Source: Natronospira proteinivora (GTDB lineage: Bacteria > Pseudomonadota > Gammaproteobacteria > Natronospirales > Natronospiraceae). From it: a stretch of DNA of 64,000 nt. Position numbers and translations under genes: made by a program. Below, in pieces: positions 15,772 to 24,475 of the stretch (the first letter of the stretch is position 1; every line of letters begins with the position of its first letter). The DNA lies in assembly GCF_024170465.1 (NCBI RefSeq), contig NZ_JALJYF010000002.1, positions 992,001-1,056,000 on the forward strand, given 5' to 3'. The notes under the pieces were generated by a model. It was not told where the DNA came from and made no database searches. It saw only the letters and a list, made by a program, of their open reading frames with translations.

Positions 15772-16194
15772 TTGCTGCAGCAAGGCGTAAGCCGCGAGCT
15801 TTTCACCGGGAGTTTAGCGATACAAGTGCTTAAGAAGGCAAAAGCCGGGAGGGTAGCGACCATGTTAAGCACAAAGCTTCGTCGGGCCACCGACAATGAA
15901 TTCATTCCAGTCCACTTGGGCGGCCTTGCACTGATGGTTCGTGGCCAGATTCGGGTCCGCCCAACATCCAGTGAGTCGGCCACATCGGATAGTGGTGCGG
16001 GTGCCAAGCAAGTTGGGCCCGGTGTCACTGTTAACTGTGCCAGTTTGCAGGACGCTCAACAATGCATGGAGTTTGCCGCGCGCAATGGCCTGCTGCTCAG
16101 CGTATTCAATGGGAAAAGCGAAAGTGGCACCCCGCCCGCCTGTGATGGGGGCATGGCTGTGGACCTGAGCGCGGTCCGTTTCAACGCGCAATGA
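15772..16194 (+). pseudogene. Remnant of a FAD-linked oxidoreductase (FAD_binding_4 domain fragment)
   Basis: The open frame gives up to 140 residues; a start at 15862 (MLSTKLRRATDNEF) is equally possible. Its second half reads VNCASLQDAQQCMEFAARNG, then GLLLSVFNGKSESGT and CDGGMAVDLSAV. This matches the start of the FAD-binding domain of BBE/vanillyl-alcohol-type oxidases ('V.C....DV...V.FA...gl...v.gGgHs..G....dgGl.iDLs.m'), but the frame stops there, while real enzymes need about 350 more residues. No continuation is seen downstream in any frame. It is probably the leftover 5' end of a gene once controlled by the TetR gene just before it. It could still be expressed as a short peptide. Confidence 0.5.
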
Positions 16195-16407
16195 ACCAGA
16201 CTCCAATTTTGCTTATGAACCATCACGGTTGAGCAATATCCATTATTCTCCGTAAGCGAAGTCCGACACCCGACGACAGCGGGGAGATGACTCCATACGG
16301 GTGGCCCCACGTGAGCCACTTGTGCCCTCCGTCAAGGGGGTGGGCACCCCTGTTTGCGACCCCTAGGCTGGCCATTCCATTTGGAGAGTCTAAGGGAGGC
16401 AAGGGAA

Positions 16408-19400
16408 ATGGCAATCAGGACGAAAAAAGCAGCGGGAACGCTGCAATACTCGACACTTGGCGCATCACTACTTCTGGGTTTGGCGTTGTTGCCGGCATCG
16501 CTGCCCTTGATGGGTGATGAGCGTAAGAAGGATATGGAGCTGGAGCTTCGCATACAGCACCCGGTTGGCCGAATTGCAGCGCCCCGAATGGCGGTGGCCC
16601 ATGAATCCGTGACATTGTCCGCCAAGGCCAACGGCGAGCCGGAGAGTCTGGATCGGTCCTACCAGTGGGAACTGCTGGACGCACCGGATGGTGCCTCCGC
16701 CTCATTGTCAGAGAATGAGCGCCACGCGATGTTTACCGCCGAGAGGCCAGGCCGTTACCGGGTTGGCTTAAGCGTCTCCGACGGTGTGCTCACCAGCCAT
16801 CTCGTCAGTCATGAAATCAATGTGGTTTCCTATCTGGATACCTATCTTCCCCACGCCAGCATTGGTGAGCACCGCTTGGTGGCGCCCGGGGAAAGTACGG
16901 ACATTGAAATCCAGTGGCCTTTTGATCTCAAAGAACTACCCGGTGATCTGCGCCGGAAACTGGATTCGGTGGAGCGAAACTGGTCCTTGCTCAAGCAACC
17001 GGATGACAGTCGGGCTCGCCTGTCAGGTCGCGGCGATCAAGTCCGACTGGAGCCCGACCAGGAAGGCGAGTACATCCTGCAGCTGGCATTGAAGTATGAA
17101 GGCGACGTCTACCGTTTCCGTCGCAGTGTGCTGGCGACCAGCAATCCCCTGGGTGCCGGCTATATGGATGGTAATCGGGACCTGCTGATCAGTGACCGCA
17201 CATCAACCTTCGTTATTCCCACGCCCGCCAAGGAAGGCCATATCGGCCATGATCCGAAAAGCGGGCGTCAGGTGGCTCGTGATCAACTGAATCTTTTTCT
17301 GGATCCGGAAGCGCGCCTGGGCCATCTCAATGAGCTGCTGCGACAGTACGATATGGGAGTCATCGGAATGATGGCAGGTACCAGCTCGGTACTGGTTCGG
17401 TTCCCGGATCCGGGGTCCATGGAGGCCTTGGGCGAACTGGCAGCGGCGCTGGAATCGTCACCGCTTGTTCAAAAAGCCAGCAAGAATGATCTGCTGAATG
17501 CTCCTGGCGACAGCAGTCGGGAACGCCCGGCCGTTGATTCCGGTGACGCGGTGCCCGGTGCCATCAACCCCAGTCTATCCACCCAGCGGCAGCGATTGCG
17601 GAGTCACCTCGCTGCGCGGGGGCATGGGGCCTGGGCCCATTCGGCGGCCTATGGCGATAGCCTTTCGGATCGGCCCTGGCTACTTATTGCGGATACATTC
17701 GGCGGAGGCGCCCCGGAGCAGCCCCACTTCAACGGTAGTTTCACGTCTTCGGATTACGTGACGGATGACTACGATGATCATGGCTATTTGGCGTTGGGGA
17801 TCATTATCGGGGCACACGACAATATCGTCGGTGCCGGCGATGAGAACCACGCTGTAGGGATGTTCCCGGAAAGGCTGCGTATCCGTGCCGTGGATGATCA
17901 GAACTACAGCACGGCCTACGGGACGGTGAACGCCATCGTCGACCGGCTGGAAGATATCGACACACTCGACCCCAGTGCGAAAGTTGTTGTCAACACCAGC
18001 TTTTCCATGGAACCCAACTACGAAGCGTTAGTCAGCCCTTTGGCCTATGATTACGTCAGAGGAGTTCGAGGTGCAGGGATGGAAGATCGCATGTTCCACG
18101 CCACCTCGGCTGGCAATTTGCGTGACGATGAGAGTCAGAGCAACCTGGACTTCCCATCCCGTCTAACCAGCCCCTACGCTTACGCCACGCTAGGCTCACC
18201 GAGTATCGCGGTCGACTCGGAACCACCTCTGGACACCATTGCTGTAGTGGAAGATCGCAGATTTCTCAATGAGTCGGGCGGCGAGCGTTTCCTGCCGGGG
18301 TGCCTGACTTCCACTGCTCGATATGCGGGTAACGTGTCTGCTGTCAGTGGTAGTTGGACCATTGACGATGCCGCCGGGACCAGTGCCAGCTTCATGGGTG
18401 GCGCGTCCGCGGCTACGCCGCAGCTTGCGGGTGTGGCGGCAATGGTATGGGCGGCGGACAAGGATCTAGCTCCCGATGCCGTGGCCAACCGGGTTATGGC
18501 GTCGGCACGCCATGACCTGGATGATAATTGCAGCTTCAATCCACAGCCGGTGGTCGACGCCATCAACGCTGTCCGCTGGGTGGCAGATCCATTCGGACTT
18601 GCTTCGGCCTATCGACCGACGGGCATCTCCTCTGATCCTGGCGAACTGATGGATGAGGATGACCTTGTGGTCTTGCTGGAAGGACTCGATCGGGACTCGA
18701 GCCATGATTACGGAAACCATGCCAACGATTTCAATGTGGATGGCTATTCCGGAGGTGGCGATACATCCACGGGAACCGAAAAACTTGACTTAAGTGGGGA
18801 TGGAAATATATCCACGGTTACCCAGTCCCTGGTAGGTTACATGCGCGAATTCGATGAGAGCGCGTTAACCAATCGGGATGTGCTTTGCCACGACGCTTAT
18901 GATGATTCGCTTTATACAGGCTCGGAAACAGAGCGGAACCGATTGCTGGGGGAGCTCTGTGAAATTGTACGAATCCAGGTCGCCTCCCCAGAGGCGAACG
19001 AGTGCATTATGCACGGTGATCCTGTGGAAATGGTCTATTTCGCGGAAGTGGAAGCCCCTGTGCCTTTTGAAGTCACCACACTGGCCGACGATGATGTACT
19101 CGAGGGGCCTACGGGCTTCAATGGGCCATATTTCAGCTCCGTAAGCCATTCCATTACAGCGAATCACGAGCGCAGCCGGATAAAGGTCGAGCTGGAAGAT
19201 TCTGATTCAGGTCTTTTTGCCCAGGACGAGCATACGCTTGATATTCAGTCCGGCATGCTTGATGTATGGATTGCTGGCGGCTCACCGCGTTATGTCAGGG
19301 TGGAAATGGATGGCGGCCAGAAGGTTGCCTCATCCACGTCATTGGCATCCAATGCGACTCTGCCGGAATGTTCTGATCCGGACAGTGATCGGGTCCCGGT

Positions 19401-20331
19401 AGAGGAGATCCAGTGGCAGAATGATAGTGGTGGTCCCCTTCTGGATGGAGGTGGTGCACCTCAGACTGGACAGAACGCTACGGTGCCCGGTGAGTACCTG
19501 CAGAATAGCGGTGGTGACTATTCTGCCCGCTCCGTATACGTCGCGCTTTCCTTTGAAGGTCAACAGGATGGCGATACGGTGGATTTGATTCCCTGTGCAG
19601 GGGGTATGGGGCATGACGACGATCTGCCAGAGGAGCTGGAAGGCTACATTGAGTGTCCCCGCGACGTATTCCTCGGTGAGGTTATGGAGGAACTGAAAGG
19701 AGCCTTTGGTACACCGTCATTGAGCGAGGTCCAGGACATTATTCGTGCTGCCTTGACCTTTGATTACGATTGGGACGTGACTGGAAGTGATGGGCCTCGC
19801 TGCTTCCCGACCTGGTGTGAACTGCCACCGGGTGGTAAGTGGGCATTGGATGACGCCTTCCGCGAACTGATCCATCAGGGCTATAGCCGCGATGCAGTTT
19901 CTCATCTGGATGAGATGGTCGATGTCCTTGATACGGTCGGCAATCCGGCACGAGCACGGGGTCAGTTGGCGACTATTATGGATCAGGCCCGCCAGGACCC
20001 GCTGGATTGGGCGGAATCGGAGATGCTGCTGACCGCATACAGCGTGGCAGTGGGCGCCTTGTCCTTTGGCGAGCCCGGGAGTGGCATGGATCCGCTTTGG
20101 GAGACATTAATGGACGGCCATGAACGCCAGGCTTTCTTCCGGAGCGAGTATGCAACCCGGCCGGCCCATGATGCCCTTGACGGCTTTATCTCAGCCGTAG
20201 CTGATGGAGCGTATGAGCCCCGCACCGAGAGTGAAGGATGGCTGGATTTTGTCCAGTTCGGTACCAGTGTAGGGAGCCTGCGGGCTTACCAGTCATTCAG
20301 CGAGGATGAGCCGCCGCACAAGGGTCGGTGA
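16408..20331 (+). CDS. Large secreted subtilisin-like serine protease (S8)
   Basis: This is a 1307-residue exported protein. The start at 16408 follows a GGGAGG site and gives a signal sequence (about residues 15-35). The region before the protease carries immunoglobulin/PKD-like modules (SYQWELLDAPDGASASLS...GRYRVGLSVSDG, and a second copy near RNWSLLKQPDDSRARLSG). The catalytic core has Asp429 in LIADTF, His458 in DDHGYLALG, an oxyanion Asn near 528 (VVNTSF) and Ser667 in GGASAATPQLAGVAAM. A dockerin-like calcium-binding stretch (DFNVDGYSG and DLSGDGNIS, about 774-800) and a large unknown C-terminal half follow. The protein is very acidic. It should degrade proteins outside the cell; the N-terminal part may also act as propeptide. 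A strong terminator follows, so it is monocistronic. Confidence 0.85.
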   Translation: MAIRTKKAAGTLQYSTLGASLLLGLALLPASLPLMGDERKKDMELELRIQHPVGRIAAPRMAVAHESVTLSAKANGEPESLDRSYQWELLDAPDGASASLSENERHAMFTAERPGRYRVGLSVSDGVLTSHLVSHEINVVSYLDTYLPHASIGEHRLVAPGESTDIEIQWPFDLKELPGDLRRKLDSVERNWSLLKQPDDSRARLSGRGDQVRLEPDQEGEYILQLALKYEGDVYRFRRSVLATSNPLGAGYMDGNRDLLISDRTSTFVIPTPAKEGHIGHDPKSGRQVARDQLNLFLDPEARLGHLNELLRQYDMGVIGMMAGTSSVLVRFPDPGSMEALGELAAALESSPLVQKASKNDLLNAPGDSSRERPAVDSGDAVPGAINPSLSTQRQRLRSHLAARGHGAWAHSAAYGDSLSDRPWLLIADTFGGGAPEQPHFNGSFTSSDYVTDDYDDHGYLALGIIIGAHDNIVGAGDENHAVGMFPERLRIRAVDDQNYSTAYGTVNAIVDRLEDIDTLDPSAKVVVNTSFSMEPNYEALVSPLAYDYVRGVRGAGMEDRMFHATSAGNLRDDESQSNLDFPSRLTSPYAYATLGSPSIAVDSEPPLDTIAVVEDRRFLNESGGERFLPGCLTSTARYAGNVSAVSGSWTIDDAAGTSASFMGGASAATPQLAGVAAMVWAADKDLAPDAVANRVMASARHDLDDNCSFNPQPVVDAINAVRWVADPFGLASAYRPTGISSDPGELMDEDDLVVLLEGLDRDSSHDYGNHANDFNVDGYSGGGDTSTGTEKLDLSGDGNISTVTQSLVGYMREFDESALTNRDVLCHDAYDDSLYTGSETERNRLLGELCEIVRIQVASPEANECIMHGDPVEMVYFAEVEAPVPFEVTTLADDDVLEGPTGFNGPYFSSVSHSITANHERSRIKVELEDSDSGLFAQDEHTLDIQSGMLDVWIAGGSPRYVRVEMDGGQKVASSTSLASNATLPECSDPDSDRVPVEEIQWQNDSGGPLLDGGGAPQTGQNATVPGEYLQNSGGDYSARSVYVALSFEGQQDGDTVDLIPCAGGMGHDDDLPEELEGYIECPRDVFLGEVMEELKGAFGTPSLSEVQDIIRAALTFDYDWDVTGSDGPRCFPTWCELPPGGKWALDDAFRELIHQGYSRDAVSHLDEMVDVLDTVGNPARARGQLATIMDQARQDPLDWAESEMLLTAYSVAVGALSFGEPGSGMDPLWETLMDGHERQAFFRSEYATRPAHDALDGFISAVADGAYEPRTESEGWLDFVQFGTSVGSLRAYQSFSEDEPPHKGR

Positions 20332-20361
20332 TCCTGAAATACTGGACCAGTGAAAAGGTAG

Positions 20362-20390
20362 AGCCCCCGCCTGGTGCGGGGGCTTTTCTT
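20362..20390 (+). terminator. Rho-independent terminator after the subtilisin gene
   Basis: AGCCCCCGC and GCGGGGGCT (20362-20370, 20376-20384) form a 9-bp stem with a five-base loop, followed by TTTCTT. Confidence 0.85.
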
Positions 20391-20568
20391 CTCTGACCAT
20401 GTTCCATTCATCGGTGGTAAATCGAGCGATATCACGGGCGCTCACAATCGAAATGTTTGTGAAAATATCTCAATTACGGTCTACACTCTCTAAAAATCGA
20501 TAAGCGTGAGGCAACAATGTACCGGCCAGTACTTGTTGAGGCGCAGTTCAGCATGGAGGGGAAGGCGC

Positions 20569-21558
20569 ATGTTTGATCACAACTATGTTGTCACCGTCAT
20601 TAACACCTCAAAACGGAGCGGTAAAACCGAATTCGGGCGCAAGCCCGGGCCCACCAGGTTTTTGAAGGTGCCGGCGGATGAGGTGCAGTCTCCCAGCCAC
20701 CAGATGCCAAAGGCGCAATGGGTGGATGAGGTGATTGCCAAGGCCACCACGGGCGAAGACCCCATGTCCGGCAACCCCACAGGTCACATCCTGCTTTTTA
20801 TCCACGGCTACAACAATTCCCAAGAGGTGGTCATCCAGCGGCACCGCCGTTTGCAGGCGGATCTTCATGCTGAGGGCTTTCGGGGGCTGGTGGTAAGTTT
20901 TGACTGGCCCAGCGCGGAGAAGACCCTGCTCTACATGCGGGACCGGCGCTACGCCAAGCGGACCGCGGAACGTCTGACTGATGATTGCATCCGTTTGTTC
21001 TCCGCGTGCCAGGACCGGGGCTGCGATATCAGTGTCCATGTCCTGGGCCATTCCACCGGCGCACATGTGATTCGCCATGCCTTCGATGATGCCGACGAGT
21101 GCGAACCCATCAAGAACCGAGCCTGGAAAGTGGGCCAGATCGCTTTCATCGGGGGTGATGTCTCCAGTCGCTCCATGTCGGGAGATGATCCACGAGCCAC
21201 CTCCATCTACCGCCATTGCTCACGGTTGACCAATTACCAGAGCGGCCACGATCGGGTCTTGAAGGTCTCCAACGCCAAGCGGGTGGGCCTGCGACCACGG
21301 GTTGGCCGGGTGGGTTTGCCGGACGATGCCCATGACAAAGCCGTCAATGTGGATTGCAGCGACTACTTCACCGGCCTCAATCCGGATGACCTGTCGGCCG
21401 GCGAGGATTTCTTCGGCAGCTTCCCCCATTCCTGGCATATTGGGAACCGCATGTTCGCCCGGGACCTGGCCTACACCTTGCAGGGCGATATCGACCGCTA
21501 TTCCATCCCGACCCGCAAAAAACGGGATGGCCGACTCCGGCTCAAGCCTGAGGCGTAG
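20569..21558 (+). CDS. Alpha/beta hydrolase of the DUF900 type
   Basis: This is a 329-residue, apparently cytoplasmic protein without a signal peptide. The start at 20569 is chosen because GGAGGGG precedes it. It has the DUF900 hydrolase pattern: ILLFIHGYNNSQEVVIQRHRRLQADL, VVSFDWPSAEKTLLYMRDRRYAKRTAERL, and the nucleophile elbow VLGHSTGAHVIRHAF with Ser162. An acidic residue and His of the triad would lie in the C-terminal part, perhaps in the DRVLKVSNAKRVGLRPRVGRVG region that usually follows and in SFPHSWH. DUF900 proteins resemble lipases and esterases, but substrates are not known. The gene is flanked by a terminator upstream and a convergent gene downstream, so it is probably transcribed alone. 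Confidence 0.8.
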   Translation: MFDHNYVVTVINTSKRSGKTEFGRKPGPTRFLKVPADEVQSPSHQMPKAQWVDEVIAKATTGEDPMSGNPTGHILLFIHGYNNSQEVVIQRHRRLQADLHAEGFRGLVVSFDWPSAEKTLLYMRDRRYAKRTAERLTDDCIRLFSACQDRGCDISVHVLGHSTGAHVIRHAFDDADECEPIKNRAWKVGQIAFIGGDVSSRSMSGDDPRATSIYRHCSRLTNYQSGHDRVLKVSNAKRVGLRPRVGRVGLPDDAHDKAVNVDCSDYFTGLNPDDLSAGEDFFGSFPHSWHIGNRMFARDLAYTLQGDIDRYSIPTRKKRDGRLRLKPEA

Positions 21559-21594
21559 TGCCATCCGTCCCTGTAGGGGGAGTATGGCGGGTAT

Positions 21595-22554
21595 TTACGG
21601 AGTGTTACATTCGGAAACCATGGATTCAGCCAGTTCCAAGGCCTTCATTTCTTCAGAGGCGGTCAATACGTGGTCCGGGCTTCTGGCATATCTTGCCGGA
21701 TTAGATTCACCCTGTTTGGAGGCTGCAGCATACCGATGCGTGAATGCTTCCATATGGCGTGCGGTGTCTGAGTCTACGCCGGGGTGATCAGAATATTCCA
21801 TGCCCCGAACAAAGGGGTCATCCTCGGCAAAGCCTTCCCCCATGGTCTGCAGGGCCTCCACATGGCAACGGGCACGTAATTCCTCGGCGTAGCGTCGCTG
21901 CCGCTGGGCCATATCGCTGATGGTAGGCTCGTCTGAAACGGCCTCATAACCAGGGCCAATCGCCTGCGGAGAAAATGCCAGGGACACCATGGCTTCTTCC
22001 ACACCGGCGTCTGCGGCTTCCCACTGCCAGCGATTGTACGATTTTGTCAGTGTGTCTTGATCCGCCAATTCGCTATTCCGGCATTGACCCTGGATCGCCT
22101 CAAAGCGATCGATCTCTTCCCTCAGTTCAATGCGTCGTTCCGGGTCTATAGCTTCCCCCAAGGCGTTTTGCCATATACGAATCCAGTGAATGCTGCCATT
22201 GCAGTACCGGGCAATCTGATGAAGTTCCCAGGCTGCCGTCCCGTCGCCAGCGTCAAAACGTTCCTTGAGCTGGTTCCTGTGTTGATCCAGGTCAATATCG
22301 GGATCGATCGCCAAGATGCTGTCCAGGTCTCTCGGGATATTGCTGGCTTGACCGGTCTCAAGCGGGGCGGACGAGTCGTCCCCGGCGTGATGAGCAGGCT
22401 TGTCCGCTTGAGTGGCTTGCTCTGGCTGAGCAAGTCTTGAATCCATTGAATCGTGCTCGTCGGGTGGCACCTTGGGTCCGCTGCCCATGAACCACCATAT
22501 CAAGCCGGTGATCAGCGCAATCACAAGCACGGTTTTGATTGATGTTTTAATCAT
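21595..22554 (-). CDS. Membrane-anchored protein of unknown function, downstream of regA
   Basis: This is a 319-residue protein. The start at 22554 puts a single membrane helix (TVLVIALITGLIWWFMG) at the N-terminus; a long acidic, Gln/Ala/Asp-rich helical domain follows and should lie in the periplasm. WQWEAADAGVEEAMVSLAFS looks like a tetratricopeptide/SEL1-type repeat, and AAWELHQIARYCNGSIHW is a second helical repeat with Cys. The start lies five bases past the regA stop, so it is very likely co-transcribed with regB-regA. The role is unknown; a periplasmic partner of the redox sensor is a possibility without direct support. Confidence 0.65.
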   Translation of the reverse strand: MIKTSIKTVLVIALITGLIWWFMGSGPKVPPDEHDSMDSRLAQPEQATQADKPAHHAGDDSSAPLETGQASNIPRDLDSILAIDPDIDLDQHRNQLKERFDAGDGTAAWELHQIARYCNGSIHWIRIWQNALGEAIDPERRIELREEIDRFEAIQGQCRNSELADQDTLTKSYNRWQWEAADAGVEEAMVSLAFSPQAIGPGYEAVSDEPTISDMAQRQRRYAEELRARCHVEALQTMGEGFAEDDPFVRGMEYSDHPGVDSDTARHMEAFTHRYAAASKQGESNPARYARSPDHVLTASEEMKALELAESMVSECNTP

Positions 22555-22559
22555 ATCTA

Positions 22560-23099
22560 TTACAAGCCGGTATTGTGTTTTTGAAGCTTTCTTTGCAGTG
22601 TACGCCGGTGCATGCCCAAGGCGCGGGCAGCCGCGGAGATGTTGCCGTTCTTGTCCCGCAGGACCCTTTGTATATGCTCCCATTCCAGTTGCCGGACGGA
22701 CATGGCCTTGTCCACCTCGTCAGGCTCCGGGGTGATGGAAGTGCCCTCCAGGTGGAGCAGGATGGTTTCGGTATCGGCCGGTTTGGCCAGGTACTGGTCA
22801 GCGCCCAGCTTGACTGCTTCCACGGCCGTGGCAATAGAGGCATAGCCCGTCAGCATCAGTATACGGGTATGGGGGCAACGCTTACGCAGTCGGGGGATGA
22901 GCTGCAGGCCATCTTCATATTCGGCCAGTCTGAGGTCGACGATCATGCCCCAGGGGGATAGCGATGCCAGGGCATGCAGCGCCGCTTGGCCATCGGTTGC
23001 CGTATGAGCGGTAAAGCCCCGTTGCGTCAAGGCGCGGGCCAGAATACGACGAAATCGATCGTCATCATCAATGATGAGCAGCGTCCTGCTTTCAGTCAT
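22560..23099 (-). CDS. regA: Response regulator RegA/PrrA/ActR family
   Basis: This is a 179-residue two-domain regulator. The receiver domain has the acidic pocket IIDDDDRF, phosphoacceptor Asp55 in MIVDLRL, the switch Thr in LMLTGYASIATAVEAVKLGA and the Lys in QYLAKPAD. A proline-containing linker leads to a Fis-type helix-turn-helix, NISAAARALGMHRRTLQRKL, almost the signature of RegA. The start at 23099 overlaps the end of regB by eight bases. In the family, RegB phosphorylates RegA in response to the redox state of the quinone pool, and RegA controls respiration, photosynthesis, carbon or nitrogen fixation genes. A RegA-like palindrome sits upstream of regB, so autoregulation is likely. 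Confidence 0.9.
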   Translation of the reverse strand: MTESRTLLIIDDDDRFRRILARALTQRGFTAHTATDGQAALHALASLSPWGMIVDLRLAEYEDGLQLIPRLRKRCPHTRILMLTGYASIATAVEAVKLGADQYLAKPADTETILLHLEGTSITPEPDEVDKAMSVRQLEWEHIQRVLRDKNGNISAAARALGMHRRTLQRKLQKHNTGL

Positions 23100-24354
23100 G
23101 GCGTGTTGCCTCCTGCGTGGGCAATTCCACCCGAGCAATGGTGCCGCCATTGGCGCGATCGCGGAGTGTCAGCCGTCCCCCGTGGCGCCGGATCACCGAT
23201 TCGGCCAGAAACAAGCCCAGTCCCCTTGGCCGTTCCCGGTTGATAGGCTCCTCCCTCTTACCGGCCTGGGATCGGGTGCTGTTCTGGATCCCCTGGCCCC
23301 GGTCACAGACCCGCAGAACGGCCTGGTCCCGGGACCAGGCAAACTGGACTTCCACCGGCGCCTCCCCCCACTCAAAGGCGTTATGAACCAGGCTGGCCAT
23401 GGCTTGCAGCAGTCCGGCATCCATCAGGATCCGTGGTGCTGGGGTCGGGCCCCGCTGGCGGATGTTGGGTGGTGTACCTCCCAGGTCCCGCCAATACTGT
23501 ATCAAGCGAGGAAGCAATTGATCCGCCGTCAGGCTTTCTCCCCGGTCAGCCCGCGGGTTGCCGGTGGCTTCCAGGCTGCGTTCAATGACCCGCTGACAGC
23601 GATTGATCTCGTGGGAGAGATCTTCAATGCGTTCCTGCTCCAGGGATGTTTTTGCATCCCGTGCCAGTTCATCCGACAAAATCTTGAGGCTGGCCAGGGG
23701 TGTGGACAACTCATGCGCGGTGCCGGCAGCCATGGCGCCCAGGGCCAGCAGGCGTTTGTCTTCCAGGGCCTGTTTCTGCTGCTGGGCAAGGGCAAGTTCT
23801 CGCGCACGCAGGGTCTGGGAAAGCCGACCCCCGATACCGGCGATCAGCACGGCCGCTGCCACAAAACCCACCCACATGCCGGTCAGATGGATATTGAATC
23901 GATGATCCATTCCGTGCTCGAGACTGCCTGGCAGCGGCAAGTAAATGGCATACAGCAGGGAATATATGCCAATGGCCAGAATCGCCATTAGGATCGTGCC
24001 GGGCAGCGGGAGTCGAATGGTGGCCAATGCTACGGGGATGAGCAGCAGAAAACCCAATGGATTCTCATGGCCACCGCTCAAGGCCAGAACCAGGCCGACG
24101 CCCAGCAGGTCCAGGCCCAGCTGCACCGTCAGGCCAACGCTTCCCCGATGTCTGCGTCCCATCAGCAAGGTGATGCTGATCAGCGCGGGCCAAAGCAGAC
24201 AGATGGCGAGCGCCAGGCTCGTGATGGGGATATCCAGCCACAAGCGCGCCGCCAATAGGGACAGAAAGAGGAGCCCAAAACTGCCTGCTCGAGCCAGCAG
24301 CAGGCCCCGTATTTCCTGTGCCACTGCTTGTGGCCTTTCGCTGCGATCGCTCAT
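23092..24354 (-). CDS. regB: Redox sensor histidine kinase RegB/PrrB/ActS family
   Basis: This is a 420-residue membrane kinase. The first 190 residues form about six helices. Between helices lies SGGHENPLGFLLL, close to the GGxxNPF heptapeptide that binds quinone in RegB (Leu replaces Phe). The H-box is GTAHELSTPLASLKIL with His214. The redox-active Cys of RegB is retained as Cys253 in EINRCQRVIERSL. The ATPase part shows VHNAFEWG (N-box), VCDRGQGI and GLGLFLAES (G-boxes). The kinase should sense aerobic/anaerobic redox state and phosphorylate RegA, encoded next in the operon with an 8-base overlap. The start has GAGATCC upstream. Confidence 0.9.
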   Translation of the reverse strand: MSDRSERPQAVAQEIRGLLLARAGSFGLLFLSLLAARLWLDIPITSLALAICLLWPALISITLLMGRRHRGSVGLTVQLGLDLLGVGLVLALSGGHENPLGFLLLIPVALATIRLPLPGTILMAILAIGIYSLLYAIYLPLPGSLEHGMDHRFNIHLTGMWVGFVAAAVLIAGIGGRLSQTLRARELALAQQQKQALEDKRLLALGAMAAGTAHELSTPLASLKILSDELARDAKTSLEQERIEDLSHEINRCQRVIERSLEATGNPRADRGESLTADQLLPRLIQYWRDLGGTPPNIRQRGPTPAPRILMDAGLLQAMASLVHNAFEWGEAPVEVQFAWSRDQAVLRVCDRGQGIQNSTRSQAGKREEPINRERPRGLGLFLAESVIRRHGGRLTLRDRANGGTIARVELPTQEATRHD

Positions 24355-24390
24355 AGGATCTCATTATACGATGCCCCGCAAACAGTGGGG

Positions 24391-24407
24391 TGCGACATCA
24401 TGTCGCA
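24391..24407. promoter_or_regulatory. RegA/PrrA-like binding palindrome between regB and the outer-membrane protein gene
   Basis: TGCGACATCATGTCGCA is a perfect 17-base palindrome around a central C. Its core GCGAC-N5-GTCGC fits the inverted GCGNC/GNCGC pattern described for RegA, PrrA and RegR sites. It lies 37 bases upstream of regB and 69 bases upstream of the divergent gene, directly over the place expected for that gene's -35 box (-10-like TATAGAAT at 24429-24436). Confidence 0.65.
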
Positions 24408-24475
24408 TCCCCAATCCGCGATGATCTTTATAGAATCCCCTCCCGCGCCAATCAAGGACTTACAGAGGTGGATTA

